IMG/VR virus record: IMGVR_UViG_3300030012_003218 | Span: 1 to 57,571 of that record | DNA: 57,571 bases | Direction: 5' to 3' (one strand) | From: a virus | Part shown: positions 18,273 through 28,773 of the stretch, piece by piece | How the letters are laid out: each line of letters opens with the position of its first letter | Numbering within the stretch: position 1 is the first letter of the stretch | Made by a program: the position numbers and the translations under genes | The notes under the pieces: model-generated | Database searches by the model: none | What the model saw: the letters and a program-made list of their open reading frames with translations, nothing else | What the model was told of the DNA's origin: nothing

Positions 18273-21200
18273 TTAAGTACCTCTGTTTGTAAAGATACCC
18301 CCTCTTTGGTTCTTTCTTCTGTTTTGATTTATATCAGAAGATGACCCTCTTGAAGTGTTTAATGCTCCAAAAGTTGCTGTATTACTTCTTGATGAACGTG
18401 GTCCTACTCCAAATCCTACATTGGATACATTTCCACCCATAGTGTTAGAACCTAATCCACCACTTCTGTACTGTCTTCTCATTTGTTTTCTTACAGCGTT
18501 ATTTAATACACTATTTGTTGCGTCAACATTTAATGTAACATTCTTTCTTGTATTTCCAATAGATGGTATAAAATCAAATGAAATTGTTTTATCACCACCT
18601 GCTATTCTACCTATTGGTCTCTTTCTTGTTCGAGGTAATAATGGTAGTGCTGGTGGATTTCTAAACAAGTCGTCTTCTATTTGTTTATCTACACCTTTTG
18701 AAACTGAAGTATTTGGTGCTTCATTCTTATCGATATATTTTTGAACTGATAATAAATCTTCGGATGGAATGATACCAATAACTTTAGGGTCTTTACCCCC
18801 TGACTCAAGGTCAATATCTTTTGTAGTGTTCATTACTAACTTAGTATCGTTAACAATACTAACTTCAATTACAGGAGTATTGTCAGGCGTATCAGGTGAA
18901 TTTGCTGTTAAAGATGTACTTGATATACTACAACCATTGTAATATAAATTAAGTAAACCACCTGTTAGTCTATCATCCTGAACTCTTGCAAAGTGGAATG
19001 ATGCGGAACTTGCGAACTCAGGACCTTTTGATGCACTTATATCATTTGAATAAAAATACTTTGGTTCTAATGCTGTCTTTGAAAGTCTTGCGTCTAATAT
19101 AGTAGAACCTGTTGGTGAATATTCCCAATATGGATTTGTATCTGTAAAATAATCACCCGAAGAACTAAGTCTTTGAATATCTGTGTATTTGTAAACAGAC
19201 GGTTTAAATGCGTCTTTTGTTATACTACTTGTATAAGTTAAGTAAGAACCTGATATTATATTTAAAGTTGCTATTCCACTACTCTCATATTGATTTTGTG
19301 TAAATGATATCCCTTGTGGTCTTAAATAATTATTTCTTTCAAAAATGTGTGGTTCAATTAAAATACCTTTATGCCAATCAGCTCTTGCTGGAACTAATTG
19401 TTTCATTGAATCAAAGATAGACATATCGTATCTTGATAACATATCTAATTGAATCTGAAGTGCTGTTCTTCCTGTATATTTTTGGAAATAGTTTCTTGCT
19501 CTAAAATCTAATAAATCATATCCGTCATTATTTCTAACATCAGTATCACCAACCAAATCACCTGCGTCAAAGTAACCTTCAGACGCGTAGATATCAAAGT
19601 TAATTGTATCTGTTGTAGAGAAGTAAGTTCCTAATAAATTAGAATCAAGAGGTGCTTCATCGTATTGACTAATTTCATTTGACCTATCAAACTGTAATGG
19701 TCCTCTTAAAGATGAAGATTCTATTCTTACTTTTTTATTTGTTAAGTTTAATGCCCCAACAGATGGAATAGAAACAAACTGAGTATCTACTTCACCTGAC
19801 AATCTTGCTGGGTCTGCTCTGTTAGTTCTGTCAAAAGATGCTGATAATATAAGACCCGTTGCTGATGCGGTAAACTGTTGATTAGGATGTCTTGATAATA
19901 TAGAACCACTAATATTATTGTATGTACTATCAGGGAAAATTCTATATAGAAGATTCTCATATGATGTATCGATATCTAAATCAGTTGTATTATCATCAGA
20001 ATAATATGCGTCAGTATTTGCTGCATGACCAAGTATGACTTCATTTGATAACTGTTTCTTGTAGTATCTTACCTCTTGAACACTTGACGTAGTATCACTT
20101 CCTACATTAACATAAGGTATCGCGAGACCATATGCGCCTCCACCTACACCACTCCAACAGTGGTCAAGACTACCCGTAGTCCAAGATGCGGTTGGGTTTG
20201 CTAATGTGAATCCAAAATCGTCAACCCATGCTGAGTTAAGTGTATATCCACCTGACCCTGATGATATTGCTACTACAACATTTCTTTCTTGTTTGTAAGG
20301 AACATATGGAGTTGTTGCTACAGTCTCTAAATTATTCTCTTTAACAACCCATCTTGCTTTTCCTGTTAATTGGTTGTATTCCCACATTAAATCATAAACT
20401 TTTGCAGTGCCAGAGAAATTTGGATGTCTCATGATTGTATGATTACCCTGTGGTAGTTTTGCTATTATTTCAATAGTCTTCGGTCTACTACCATTGATAA
20501 CATCCCAAGGGTGTTCTCCATTTGTTAACCCATCTAATTGTAGTTTGTAGATATATCTTTCGTGTTCGTATATCTCTTTAGTGTCTTTTATTCTTGGTCC
20601 ACCGTATTCTCTAATCTTTAAAAATGCACTTGGAATACCATAAGAAGATATCAATGTTTTAAATGAACGTGCTGTACCTTTACTTTTGTATATTCCCGGC
20701 ACATTGTTTAATAATCTTCTCCAAGTTTCGTGTACAATCTCTTTTGTTGGTTTAGAATATAATGAACCTGATTGTATTGGATTACCTTCTTGACTAACTC
20801 CAAATTCATATGTCCACAATGAAGTATCAGAGTATCCGTTAAATAGTTTCCAACCGAAAGAATTTGCAATAACCTCTATTAGGTCTTGTGCCATACCATC
20901 TTTAGGATGTTCTTCTCTGTCATTGATTTGTGTAATTTCCTGAATGTAGTTGTAGAATATATCAAAATGCTGACCTAACATTTTTACAAACTCAACATAC
21001 TCTTCATTCTTTTCATCAAACGCTAAATTCGAAGGAATCATTTCTGTTAACTTACTATCGTTAAATGCGTCGTATGTTCTTGCAGTCTCAATTGTATTGT
21101 TAAACCAATTAGTACCTTGTGATGATGTCAAATCATACAATGTATGTGGATTCTTTAATTCTTTTGGATATGGGTCTATTCTATATTCAGAAGAACTAAA

Positions 21201-22748
21201 GTGTGTGTATAGCGATGATTCATGATTGTAATATAACCAATACTCAAAATCATCAAACCCACCAATTAACGCGTCTCTTCTGTTTGTTGACGCCGAAATA
21301 TTTGTTATTGCTTCAGAACCACTTACTCCTGTTAAAGTTGTAATTCTTGCATTATATCCTTCTACAAGTTGTAGTTTATATTTAAAGTTTCTGACTCTTT
21401 CTTCTGCAGATGAGAAGTGTATATAGTTTTGTAAATCAGAATAATCTATATTTAGTTTTACGTTTCCAAGTGAACCACTGAAAAACTTATCTACAATCTG
21501 TTGTTTTGTTGGAAGACCTGCGTCTAATAAAGAATCCCAAGATTCAAACTCTCCTGCTGCTCCTTTGTTTTCACCCAAGTCAATATTAAAGTTTGGATTT
21601 GAAAAGAACGGAATTTGATTAGGGTCTTCAAGTGCTTCATATAGAATTATGTTTTCGACATATGGTTTGTGTAACTCTAATGATATTTCAAGTGAATCGT
21701 TAACGTTTACAGTAGATGGTAATTCTTGATTTAATTTAACAATTACCTCATTTACTGTATTTAGATTCAGGTCCATCGCATTGTAGTTAACCTCTAATGA
21801 GTTTATGTTAACTGTTGTATACGTTGGTTCTAACATTGCGTTTCTTGTCGAAGCGTCTACATCTGATGGAAGTTCCTCGGGTGTGGTATATACTTCATTT
21901 TTTCTTAACCAACTTAGTGACGTGTCTGCATTTCTTCTAAGTTTAAATCTATCAAAAATACCTGTTAATCTATATTTTGTTATAGGGAAGAAACTAACAC
22001 CACCTTGAATAGTGTCATCTAAGTCTATTTCTGCGAATGTAACAAATGGAGTTGTGTTGTCATCTCCAAATCCACCTTCTAACGGACCTTGTGTTACGGG
22101 AACAAATATTGTATTTCTATTATTATCTTGTACTGATGCGTCACCTACAGGGAATGGTAGTATAGCACCATACTGTCCACCACGTTGTCCCATAAATGCG
22201 GCATTTACAATTGGATATAGTTGGTTACCACCGAAGTTTAATTGAGCAGGTAAAAATGTATCATCACCTGAAAATGTATTTCCTACAAGATTATTTGGTC
22301 TACTATAAAGTTGATATAGATTTGTAAGTCCATTTATATTATTTGATTGAATCTTAACTTCTTTTCTGTTTGGTGAAATTTCTGTTATTTTCAATCCTGA
22401 TGCTGCTTGGTGTAAAAAGTTGTATACTAACTTGTATGTTCCACTCGTATAACCTGCCTCTCTTATGTCCTGACCAGGCCTTACAAAAATAGTTTTACTA
22501 CCTGCGTCACCAACTATTGTAATTGGTGAATTAGTTTTACCACCTAAGTATGCTCCTTGTGGTGTGTAGTAGTGAACTTCCAAACTTGGACTTGTAATCC
22601 CATCAATACCTGTTACGTCCTCACTGTCTAATTGAGGATATGTTGCTCCTTCTGAAATTAGAGCAAGGTCTTGAGATGTAAACACGTCACCAAAGGCAGG
22701 TTGTTTACTTTCTATCTCTTCTATATTTGTAAATCTATTTAAAGGCAT
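18273..22748 (-). CDS. Large baseplate wedge protein (gp7 / tail protein I-like core)
   Basis: 1491 residues. A recognisable block near residues 595-745 (FVKMLGQHFDIFYNYIQ ... DLIEVIANSFGWKLF ... RRLLNNVPGIYKSKGT ... YGIPSAFLKIREYGG) is the pattern of tail protein I / wedge proteins that join the tail tube end to the fibres. The rest is beta-rich, and the last 100 residues are Arg/Asn/Gly-rich and basic. It overlaps the upstream nucleotidyltransferase gene by 14 bp. The gp7-like role is inferred from the central block and gene order; the flanking regions are not recognised. Confidence 0.75.
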   Translation of the reverse strand: MPLNRFTNIEEIESKQPAFGDVFTSQDLALISEGATYPQLDSEDVTGIDGITSPSLEVHYYTPQGAYLGGKTNSPITIVGDAGSKTIFVRPGQDIREAGYTSGTYKLVYNFLHQAASGLKITEISPNRKEVKIQSNNINGLTNLYQLYSRPNNLVGNTFSGDDTFLPAQLNFGGNQLYPIVNAAFMGQRGGQYGAILPFPVGDASVQDNNRNTIFVPVTQGPLEGGFGDDNTTPFVTFAEIDLDDTIQGGVSFFPITKYRLTGIFDRFKLRRNADTSLSWLRKNEVYTTPEELPSDVDASTRNAMLEPTYTTVNINSLEVNYNAMDLNLNTVNEVIVKLNQELPSTVNVNDSLEISLELHKPYVENIILYEALEDPNQIPFFSNPNFNIDLGENKGAAGEFESWDSLLDAGLPTKQQIVDKFFSGSLGNVKLNIDYSDLQNYIHFSSAEERVRNFKYKLQLVEGYNARITTLTGVSGSEAITNISASTNRRDALIGGFDDFEYWLYYNHESSLYTHFSSSEYRIDPYPKELKNPHTLYDLTSSQGTNWFNNTIETARTYDAFNDSKLTEMIPSNLAFDEKNEEYVEFVKMLGQHFDIFYNYIQEITQINDREEHPKDGMAQDLIEVIANSFGWKLFNGYSDTSLWTYEFGVSQEGNPIQSGSLYSKPTKEIVHETWRRLLNNVPGIYKSKGTARSFKTLISSYGIPSAFLKIREYGGPRIKDTKEIYEHERYIYKLQLDGLTNGEHPWDVINGSRPKTIEIIAKLPQGNHTIMRHPNFSGTAKVYDLMWEYNQLTGKARWVVKENNLETVATTPYVPYKQERNVVVAISSGSGGYTLNSAWVDDFGFTLANPTASWTTGSLDHCWSGVGGGAYGLAIPYVNVGSDTTSSVQEVRYYKKQLSNEVILGHAANTDAYYSDDNTTDLDIDTSYENLLYRIFPDSTYNNISGSILSRHPNQQFTASATGLILSASFDRTNRADPARLSGEVDTQFVSIPSVGALNLTNKKVRIESSSLRGPLQFDRSNEISQYDEAPLDSNLLGTYFSTTDTINFDIYASEGYFDAGDLVGDTDVRNNDGYDLLDFRARNYFQKYTGRTALQIQLDMLSRYDMSIFDSMKQLVPARADWHKGILIEPHIFERNNYLRPQGISFTQNQYESSGIATLNIISGSYLTYTSSITKDAFKPSVYKYTDIQRLSSSGDYFTDTNPYWEYSPTGSTILDARLSKTALEPKYFYSNDISASKGPEFASSASFHFARVQDDRLTGGLLNLYYNGCSISSTSLTANSPDTPDNTPVIEVSIVNDTKLVMNTTKDIDLESGGKDPKVIGIIPSEDLLSVQKYIDKNEAPNTSVSKGVDKQIEDDLFRNPPALPLLPRTRKRPIGRIAGGDKTISFDFIPSIGNTRKNVTLNVDATNSVLNNAVRKQMRRQYRSGGLGSNTMGGNVSNVGFGVGPRSSRSNTATFGALNTSRGSSSDINQNRRKNQRGGIFTNRGT

Positions 22749-23316
22749 TCTTCAAGTCCAAATATTTTCCTGTATAAGTTTTTTCTCTCATACGTTTATT
22801 TACTTTAGATGTTGTCATGTAATCATATCCTGTTACTTCATACAGACCATCTATAATCTCTTTACAATTCATTGATTTTGGTAAAAATCTTTTTTCTAAA
22901 GTTTGACCATTAACTGTCTTGATACTATAGTTGTGGTTTTTAATTCTTGTAAACTTACTTAACTTAGAAGGTCTTTGACACTTCTTTCTAATACCAAGAT
23001 GTTCAGTCCAAAGAGTTTCACAACTCCACTTTATATCTATAAACATTTTAGATTCAAATCCTAATATCATTGCTGTATCTAAAATATGTTTTAATTTTGT
23101 ATGGTCTTTTACTTCGTTTCTAAGTACAACATCAACATCCATTGTTGGAATACTTGCTCCATAAATATTTTCTGCGAATGAACCAACTAAATATACTCTA
23201 TAGTCTGATAGGTCAACACTTCTGTTGAATCTATTCCACCAACCTCTAAACGTATCAAACCTTGGTTGTTCCCAAGGTGTGAAAGTTTTTATATTTCCAA
23301 TTGTAAATTCAAACAT
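22735..23316 (-). CDS. Minimal nucleotidyltransferase (pol-beta fold) inside the baseplate operon
   Basis: 193 residues. VYLVGSFAENIYG (42-54) followed by TMDVDVVL (58-65) is the pol-beta-superfamily signature GS-x(n)-DxD, with Ser46, Asp60 and Asp62 as likely active residues. The C-terminal half is Lys-rich. These enzymes add nucleotides to RNA, proteins or small molecules. It is encoded between structural genes, 14 bp overlapping the wedge gene. Target unknown; neighbouring virion proteins or host tRNA are possibilities. Confidence 0.75.
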   Translation of the reverse strand: MFEFTIGNIKTFTPWEQPRFDTFRGWWNRFNRSVDLSDYRVYLVGSFAENIYGASIPTMDVDVVLRNEVKDHTKLKHILDTAMILGFESKMFIDIKWSCETLWTEHLGIRKKCQRPSKLSKFTRIKNHNYSIKTVNGQTLEKRFLPKSMNCKEIIDGLYEVTGYDYMTTSKVNKRMREKTYTGKYLDLKNAFK

Positions 23317-23327
23317 ATTATTCTCAT

Positions 23328-23864
23328 TTATAGTTGGTTAATGTTAAAGTTTAATCCTGGCCCAAACGAATCTGCATTAAAACCATAAGAGTCATATCCA
23401 CCGACTCCAATCGGACTTCCATCACCACCACCGTTTATCAACCCACCTGTAGTTCCTGCGGTACCGAATGCTGCTTGCCCTGAAGATGGAAGGGATGGTA
23501 GATTTGGTGTCGTTACACCTGCTGGATTGAATCCACTTGTTACTACTTGGTCACCTGCTATTGTACCCGCTATGGATGTTCTTACGTTTACATTACTTCG
23601 TACATTAATACTATTAAATCTTAATTCACTTATTGAAGAGTCAAGACCTTCCAATACTCGAGTTAGACTAAATCTTTCAGGAGTAGTACCCGTTCCTTCT
23701 TGACCTTCTATATAAACTTTACTATAGTTTGGAAGTGCGGTTCCCGGCGGTACAGAATCAGGTGAAGGGATTTCATAGGACACGACTTGTCCTCTGACAT
23801 TTCTTTTCAGTTCTCTATCACCTTGTACTCCAACTATTGTTGGTGTTGTTGTTTGTTCGCTCAT
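23328..23864 (-). CDS. Hypothetical virion protein
   Basis: 178 residues, Gly/Pro/Ser-rich C-terminal half, no motif recognised. Its start shares one base with the stop of the preceding gene (TAATG). Given position between baseplate genes, it is probably a small baseplate or tail component. Confidence 0.7.
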   Translation of the reverse strand: MSEQTTTPTIVGVQGDRELKRNVRGQVVSYEIPSPDSVPPGTALPNYSKVYIEGQEGTGTTPERFSLTRVLEGLDSSISELRFNSINVRSNVNVRTSIAGTIAGDQVVTSGFNPAGVTTPNLPSLPSSGQAAFGTAGTTGGLINGGGDGSPIGVGGYDSYGFNADSFGPGLNFNINQL

Positions 23865-25939
23865 TATCTAACTACCTTAAAGTAAAAGTTGTCATCGTAG
23901 TATCTAATGTTACCACCTTGGTCAACTCTAAAACAAAATTTGTAAAATCTTTCGGGTTGTAATCCGTTGAACCAAAAATTAAAGTAATTACCACTACTAT
24001 CACAACTTAACTTTGTGTAGTTAGTATCGAATGGAACAATCACTTGTTCCGTGTCTGCGTCAACTACTGAGTAATATGAAGTTGAAGGTAAATACTTTAC
24101 CGTTTTCAATGGACTTGTAGAGAAACTTCTATTAGGATATCTTTCTCTACCGAATACTCTTATTTTTCCTTTTGACGATTCTTTGTATTCAGTTTGTAAA
24201 TTTTTAACGTAAATGATTAAATCGTCACCACTTAATGCCTCTAATGACCCTGTATCAAATGAAGAGTCATCCCACCTTGCTTCTAATACAGGTGGATATA
24301 TTGTATGTGTATCAGTTGAGAAGAATTTAATCTTACCGAAGTTGATTGTTGAGTTCTCATCTGTTTTAGATTTCTTAATTATGAATCCGTTATTTGTTCT
24401 TGTTCCGTCAATCCATTCTGATACATAGTCGGTTACTTCGACATCGATGTTATCAGTATTTCTATTAAAAGATTGATAGTAATGCTTTCCACTTCCAAAT
24501 GAAGAAGTAAACCATGTACCACCCCCTGATGTTTTATTAAAATGTGCTTCATAGTCGTTATCATTAAATCTTGCACTTGTTGTATCATGGTCAAATGATT
24601 TTATTAAGAAGTTATCTAACGATGCACTTGCTTGTAAATCACTACCACTTGCGTAATAAGACCATCGGAAGTTGTGTTGTCCTGATTCTCTTGCTTGGAA
24701 TATAATTCTTTGAGTCATACTTGACGTTATATATCTTGTATAACCTGTAAAGTCATTTATGTCTACTAATCTACCCGTTGGTGTTTGTACTGTAAACTCA
24801 ACTCCTAATGGAGTGTTATCACCATATGTATCAGGGAAGTTTCCTGGCACTATATCAAAACTCGCTGTATAGTTTGCGTTTTCTTGTAGACTAAACTTTC
24901 TGTTTAATGTTGCTCCACCAAACTTTGATGATGTCATGGTCAATGTATTATTCAATACTTCTGCTGAACCTGTGATACCATCTAAGTTTTCAATCCCCTC
25001 ATTTACTATGTAACTTGAAGGTAGGTCAGTTAGGTTTGATGCGAATTGGTCAAACACCAAAGTGTTAGGGTCTGTTGTTGTAAAGAAGAAAAAGTTATCT
25101 ATGTTTCCTTCTGACCCGTTTGAACCGTCATCGTCAAAATATGTAAACTGAAACTTATGAACTCCTGGCATACTTGCCGTAAATGCCATTTTATATGTTG
25201 CTGTTGATACTAATGATTCTTGGAACCCAACAATGTCTGAGTTTAATAGAGACCCACTTGGATTGATTACATTGAAATCAACTCCTGATAATGATTCTCT
25301 GTTAAAATCAAACTGAATATTGTATACTGACCCCGAGTCTAATGAAGATGATAAGTTTGCTGTACCACCACTAAATTCTGATGCTGACATAATCAATCTA
25401 CCACCTGATACAAATAGTAATGGGTCATCTCCATTTGAACCTTTTATCTTGTCAACTAATTCAAAGTTACCAAGACTTCCTGCGAAGTTGTAATATGCGT
25501 TTAATGAGTTTAGTGTATCTACATCTACTGCTTTTCCTACTGTAGAGTTATCTACATCCCATCTTGAACCACTGATTCTAAACACCCAATTTGATGCGTG
25601 TTCACTCTTTGGTGAATCATTAAACTGACCAAGTCCTTCATTCCATGATTCTTTTAGTGGGTATACGAATAAATCAAAGTCGTCTTGTAGTTCCGAACTT
25701 TCTATATTTTCTAATCTTAATCTATATTGAGGTGACGTGATTGTTCCGTCTGCTACAGAGGATGATATTGGTGTCAAATCGAAACCAAGAAGTATTCTAC
25801 TGTTTCCAACAAATGTTATGTTGTCATCACCATAGAACTTACCTACTTCGAGAATTTGGTCTTTACCTGTATTCTGAAGTTTTAGGTTGTCCTTCTCGTA
25901 GATAGTGTTGTCTTTATTTGGGTATATTCTATATATCAT
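23864..25939 (-). CDS. Virion protein: DNRLRE-like domain split by two jelly-roll modules
   Basis: 691 residues. The start (IYRIYPNKDNTIYEKD) and the stretches LKESWNEGLGQF and VTDYVSEWIDGTRTNNGFII resemble DNRLRE-type beta-sandwich domains. Between them are two similar ~120-residue modules ending HKFQFTYFDDDGSNG...IDNFFF and HNFRWSYYASGSD...LDNFLI, like carbohydrate-binding jelly rolls. AAGAGGTG precedes the ATG. Encoded next to gp6, it is likely a baseplate-peripheral protein with possible glycan contact. Confidence 0.75.
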   Translation of the reverse strand: MIYRIYPNKDNTIYEKDNLKLQNTGKDQILEVGKFYGDDNITFVGNSRILLGFDLTPISSSVADGTITSPQYRLRLENIESSELQDDFDLFVYPLKESWNEGLGQFNDSPKSEHASNWVFRISGSRWDVDNSTVGKAVDVDTLNSLNAYYNFAGSLGNFELVDKIKGSNGDDPLLFVSGGRLIMSASEFSGGTANLSSSLDSGSVYNIQFDFNRESLSGVDFNVINPSGSLLNSDIVGFQESLVSTATYKMAFTASMPGVHKFQFTYFDDDGSNGSEGNIDNFFFFTTTDPNTLVFDQFASNLTDLPSSYIVNEGIENLDGITGSAEVLNNTLTMTSSKFGGATLNRKFSLQENANYTASFDIVPGNFPDTYGDNTPLGVEFTVQTPTGRLVDINDFTGYTRYITSSMTQRIIFQARESGQHNFRWSYYASGSDLQASASLDNFLIKSFDHDTTSARFNDNDYEAHFNKTSGGGTWFTSSFGSGKHYYQSFNRNTDNIDVEVTDYVSEWIDGTRTNNGFIIKKSKTDENSTINFGKIKFFSTDTHTIYPPVLEARWDDSSFDTGSLEALSGDDLIIYVKNLQTEYKESSKGKIRVFGRERYPNRSFSTSPLKTVKYLPSTSYYSVVDADTEQVIVPFDTNYTKLSCDSSGNYFNFWFNGLQPERFYKFCFRVDQGGNIRYYDDNFYFKVVR

Positions 25940-25949
25940 TTTTCACCTC

Positions 25950-27863
25950 TTAAAATAATGGTACCACTCTACCTCTAATGTCTGTATCAGGATATTTAAC
26001 CTCAAATATAGACGGGTCTTTAGGTGGATAGATTACACCATTTCTCGTTGCGTATTTCATGTCGTATCTTCTCGGTGAGTAGGTTCCACCGTACTTGTTG
26101 GAAATTTGTAATCCACCAAGTCCGTCCTTATCAGGTCTTACAACACTTTGTACACCGTCCACGTCATCTAACATGACATATACATCCGACAATAATATCG
26201 GTTGATTTATTTGTTGATTGTCTACTTTGAAATAATCTCTTAATTTACTTATACATTTTAAAAGTATTTCATTTGAATTGTAATTTGGTTTTACTACTAT
26301 CTCGAAATCGATTCCTATATTTACAATGTATGCGTTTTTGATATTAATCGCATCTGTAAGTATTCTATAGAACGATAAATAATTCGCAAGGTTTTGTTTT
26401 GTTGCGGTATTTAGTTCTGTAATTTTTTTATTTGCATCATATCCTAATACATAGAAGTTTAGACCAAGTGGATTTGGTATTGGTTTTCCTGCGTCATCTA
26501 ATATTGTTTGTATTTGGAAATCAGGAGCGACAAATGCTTTTGCTACCGAACCAAATTGTGGTGGCATTGCATAAGTTCTAACTACATAGTCTTCTCTTGT
26601 TACTGACCTGTTTTGTGCTCCAAAGTATGCTTTTGCATTTTCTCTTACTTCTTCAACTGTCTCTTCGAACTTACCACCAACTGCCGCTGCTTCGTTATTC
26701 ATTGCAATTGAGTTTCTTGATTGGTTGAATAGTGCTGTATCGAGACCTAAGTTTGATGTTTCAATCTCAACGTTCGCAATTTGATTTAAGTCATTACTTG
26801 GAACGTTATCAGATACACCTTTACTTACTCGATATCTAACTGTTAGTGTTTGGTTAGCAGGAGCCACTCCATATGTTTTAGAATACAGAAAGTTCGATGG
26901 GTCTAAACCTTGATTTAGGTTACCACTCGCATTATATAATGCAGACCCAACGTTGTCAGGGTTTGGAAGTAGTTCTTCGTCTGCGTTTGCAGATATACCT
27001 GCTCCAAACTGAATATGTATTTCACCTTCATCTGATACTCTTGTAATATATCTCTTCGGTACTTTTTTTAATTTTAGTAACGAAGGTGTATCAGAACTAT
27101 ATGCTGAATACTCTAATGAGTACTCTTCAGTGTTTGGAGTTTCTTCGAATACGGTGTCTTGACCAAGGTAATCTACCTTTGTCCAATCTTCACCGTCATC
27201 ATCGGATATTTTGATTACATCTATAAGACCGTCTTCGTCTTGTAATCTAATTTTGTCATATATCTTTGGGGCGCCAAATGTAAAAGTTTGTGTCTTTTCT
27301 TTACCACTTGTTGCTTTTACATACTTCTTTAAAAGATATTTAATTGGTTCGTTGTTGTTATCGTTAATCTGATAAACGGAAACTTCAGTAGGGTCGAATG
27401 AAGATGAGTAATTAAATCTAACTTTTTGATTTGTACTAAATTCAACTTCACCGTTTGATTCTGCTGTTACAGTCGCTCCCTCTTTGATTGTAAGTGCATA
27501 TCTCCAATCGGGTCTTACACTATCACCACTACCTATTGATGGTACGATTTGGAAAACACTTAGTGTTGTTGTAGCAGGAACATTTAGTTTTGGTTTATAT
27601 CCTACTGCTTGTGCAATCGTAAATATATTTTTCTTTTCCTGTGCTTCTTCTAATAAAGATTCTCTTAACTGAACATCAGTATAATAAGAAAGTACATCAC
27701 CAACATATGACGCAAGTTCCAATATCATCATCCCCGGCGATGATTCGTTGAAATCATTATATGTTTGAGGGAAGTAAGTTTTTGTGAAGTCAACAAGATT
27801 ATTTCTTATTTCTCCAAAATCTCTTCCTAAAAGTTTTACTTCCTTTTTTATTTTGTCTGCCAT
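25950..27863 (-). CDS. Baseplate wedge protein gp6 (baseplate J family)
   Basis: 637 residues, the usual length for gp6. The N-terminus (YFPQTYNDFNESSPGMMILELASYVGDVLSYYTD) and central GAQNRSVTREDYVVR are the hallmarks of the baseplate J/gp6 family, which forms the inner ring that triggers sheath contraction. It lies directly downstream of gp25, the same pairing as in T4-like phages. Confidence 0.93.
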   Translation of the reverse strand: MADKIKKEVKLLGRDFGEIRNNLVDFTKTYFPQTYNDFNESSPGMMILELASYVGDVLSYYTDVQLRESLLEEAQEKKNIFTIAQAVGYKPKLNVPATTTLSVFQIVPSIGSGDSVRPDWRYALTIKEGATVTAESNGEVEFSTNQKVRFNYSSSFDPTEVSVYQINDNNNEPIKYLLKKYVKATSGKEKTQTFTFGAPKIYDKIRLQDEDGLIDVIKISDDDGEDWTKVDYLGQDTVFEETPNTEEYSLEYSAYSSDTPSLLKLKKVPKRYITRVSDEGEIHIQFGAGISANADEELLPNPDNVGSALYNASGNLNQGLDPSNFLYSKTYGVAPANQTLTVRYRVSKGVSDNVPSNDLNQIANVEIETSNLGLDTALFNQSRNSIAMNNEAAAVGGKFEETVEEVRENAKAYFGAQNRSVTREDYVVRTYAMPPQFGSVAKAFVAPDFQIQTILDDAGKPIPNPLGLNFYVLGYDANKKITELNTATKQNLANYLSFYRILTDAINIKNAYIVNIGIDFEIVVKPNYNSNEILLKCISKLRDYFKVDNQQINQPILLSDVYVMLDDVDGVQSVVRPDKDGLGGLQISNKYGGTYSPRRYDMKYATRNGVIYPPKDPSIFEVKYPDTDIRGRVVPLF

Positions 27864-27872
27864 ATTCTAACC

Positions 27873-28310
27873 CTATGCGATTGAAAGACTACCCTGTTCG
27901 TCTACGTTTAATATAATTATCTGATTTGCTCCACTTTCTCCTACAGAAAACGAAAAAGAAATATTAATTCTGTTCTCATTGGGTAAATCATCTACTATAA
28001 TCTCTTTCATTTGAATGTAGGGTAACCAAAATTCTATATCCTTTTGTAACCCTGCTCTCAGGTTGTCAAGTAATTTTTTTGTTATGTTCTCAAACAAGAA
28101 AGATGGGACATCGGTTCCAAATAATGGTTGAAACGGTCTTTCCCCTTTTCTTGTTAATAATAAGTTTTTTAAGTTGGATATTGCCTGTTCTTCTGTCGTG
28201 AATGTAGTAGCAAAAATAGGTACACCACCTAATGGTAGTGGGATACCCACACCTACATTTTTCTGTAGGTCTAATGGATGATACTTTTTCTCTTCACGTT
28301 TTCTTGACAT
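27873..28310 (-). CDS. Baseplate wedge protein gp25 (gpW/gp25 family)
   Basis: 145 residues. The family core AISNLKNLLLTRKGERPFQP...FG is at residues ~45-65, with the typical C-terminal strand pair. gp25 couples the wedge to the sheath and to gp6, whose gene follows after 9 bases. TAATG overlap with the upstream gene. Confidence 0.92.
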   Translation of the reverse strand: MSRKREEKKYHPLDLQKNVGVGIPLPLGGVPIFATTFTTEEQAISNLKNLLLTRKGERPFQPLFGTDVPSFLFENITKKLLDNLRAGLQKDIEFWLPYIQMKEIIVDDLPNENRINISFSFSVGESGANQIIILNVDEQGSLSIA

Positions 28311-28756
28311 TATACTCTACCCTTCTTTGTATCTATTGCTTTCATTAACTGAGAATAGTCTCTTGTTAATGCTTGACCAACACCTGAGTTCATCACTGCG
28401 TTTACATCAACTTCTCTACCATCAGAATCAGTCTGTGGTATCATTGATTGTTGTGTTGGTTGGTTACTAAGACCCATCATCGATGCCATGGTTTGTCTGT
28501 CCATACCTTGAGCGTGTTGTGATGTCAAGGTTTGTCCACCCATAGTATCCCAAGTGTCTACTGTTTCATTTAACAAGTCAGAAAACTTGTTACTCTTAAA
28601 CTTGACTTTTGGTTTTTTACTTTGAGTTTTAGTTTGAGGCGTACTCATCTCTTTAATAACAGATTCTCTGATAGTTGTTTTTTGTTTTTCAACTTCCTTA
28701 CGAACCTCTTCTTTTATCAAGAGTTTTAACGCTTTTACAAATTTATTAGTGTCCAT
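28310..28756 (-). CDS. Hypothetical protein upstream of gp25
   Basis: 148 residues from the ATG at 28756 (MDTNKFVKAL). An in-frame ATG at 28810 would add 18 hydrophobic/basic residues but would overlap the upstream gene and swallow the only gap in this block, so I prefer 28756. Charged, helical N-terminus (EEVRKEVEKQ), Gln/Met-rich middle. No family recognised; likely a small baseplate or chaperone protein. Confidence 0.7.
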   Translation of the reverse strand: MDTNKFVKALKLLIKEEVRKEVEKQKTTIRESVIKEMSTPQTKTQSKKPKVKFKSNKFSDLLNETVDTWDTMGGQTLTSQHAQGMDRQTMASMMGLSNQPTQQSMIPQTDSDGREVDVNAVMNSGVGQALTRDYSQLMKAIDTKKGRV

Positions 28757-28773
28757 AATTGTATTTGTTTTTA

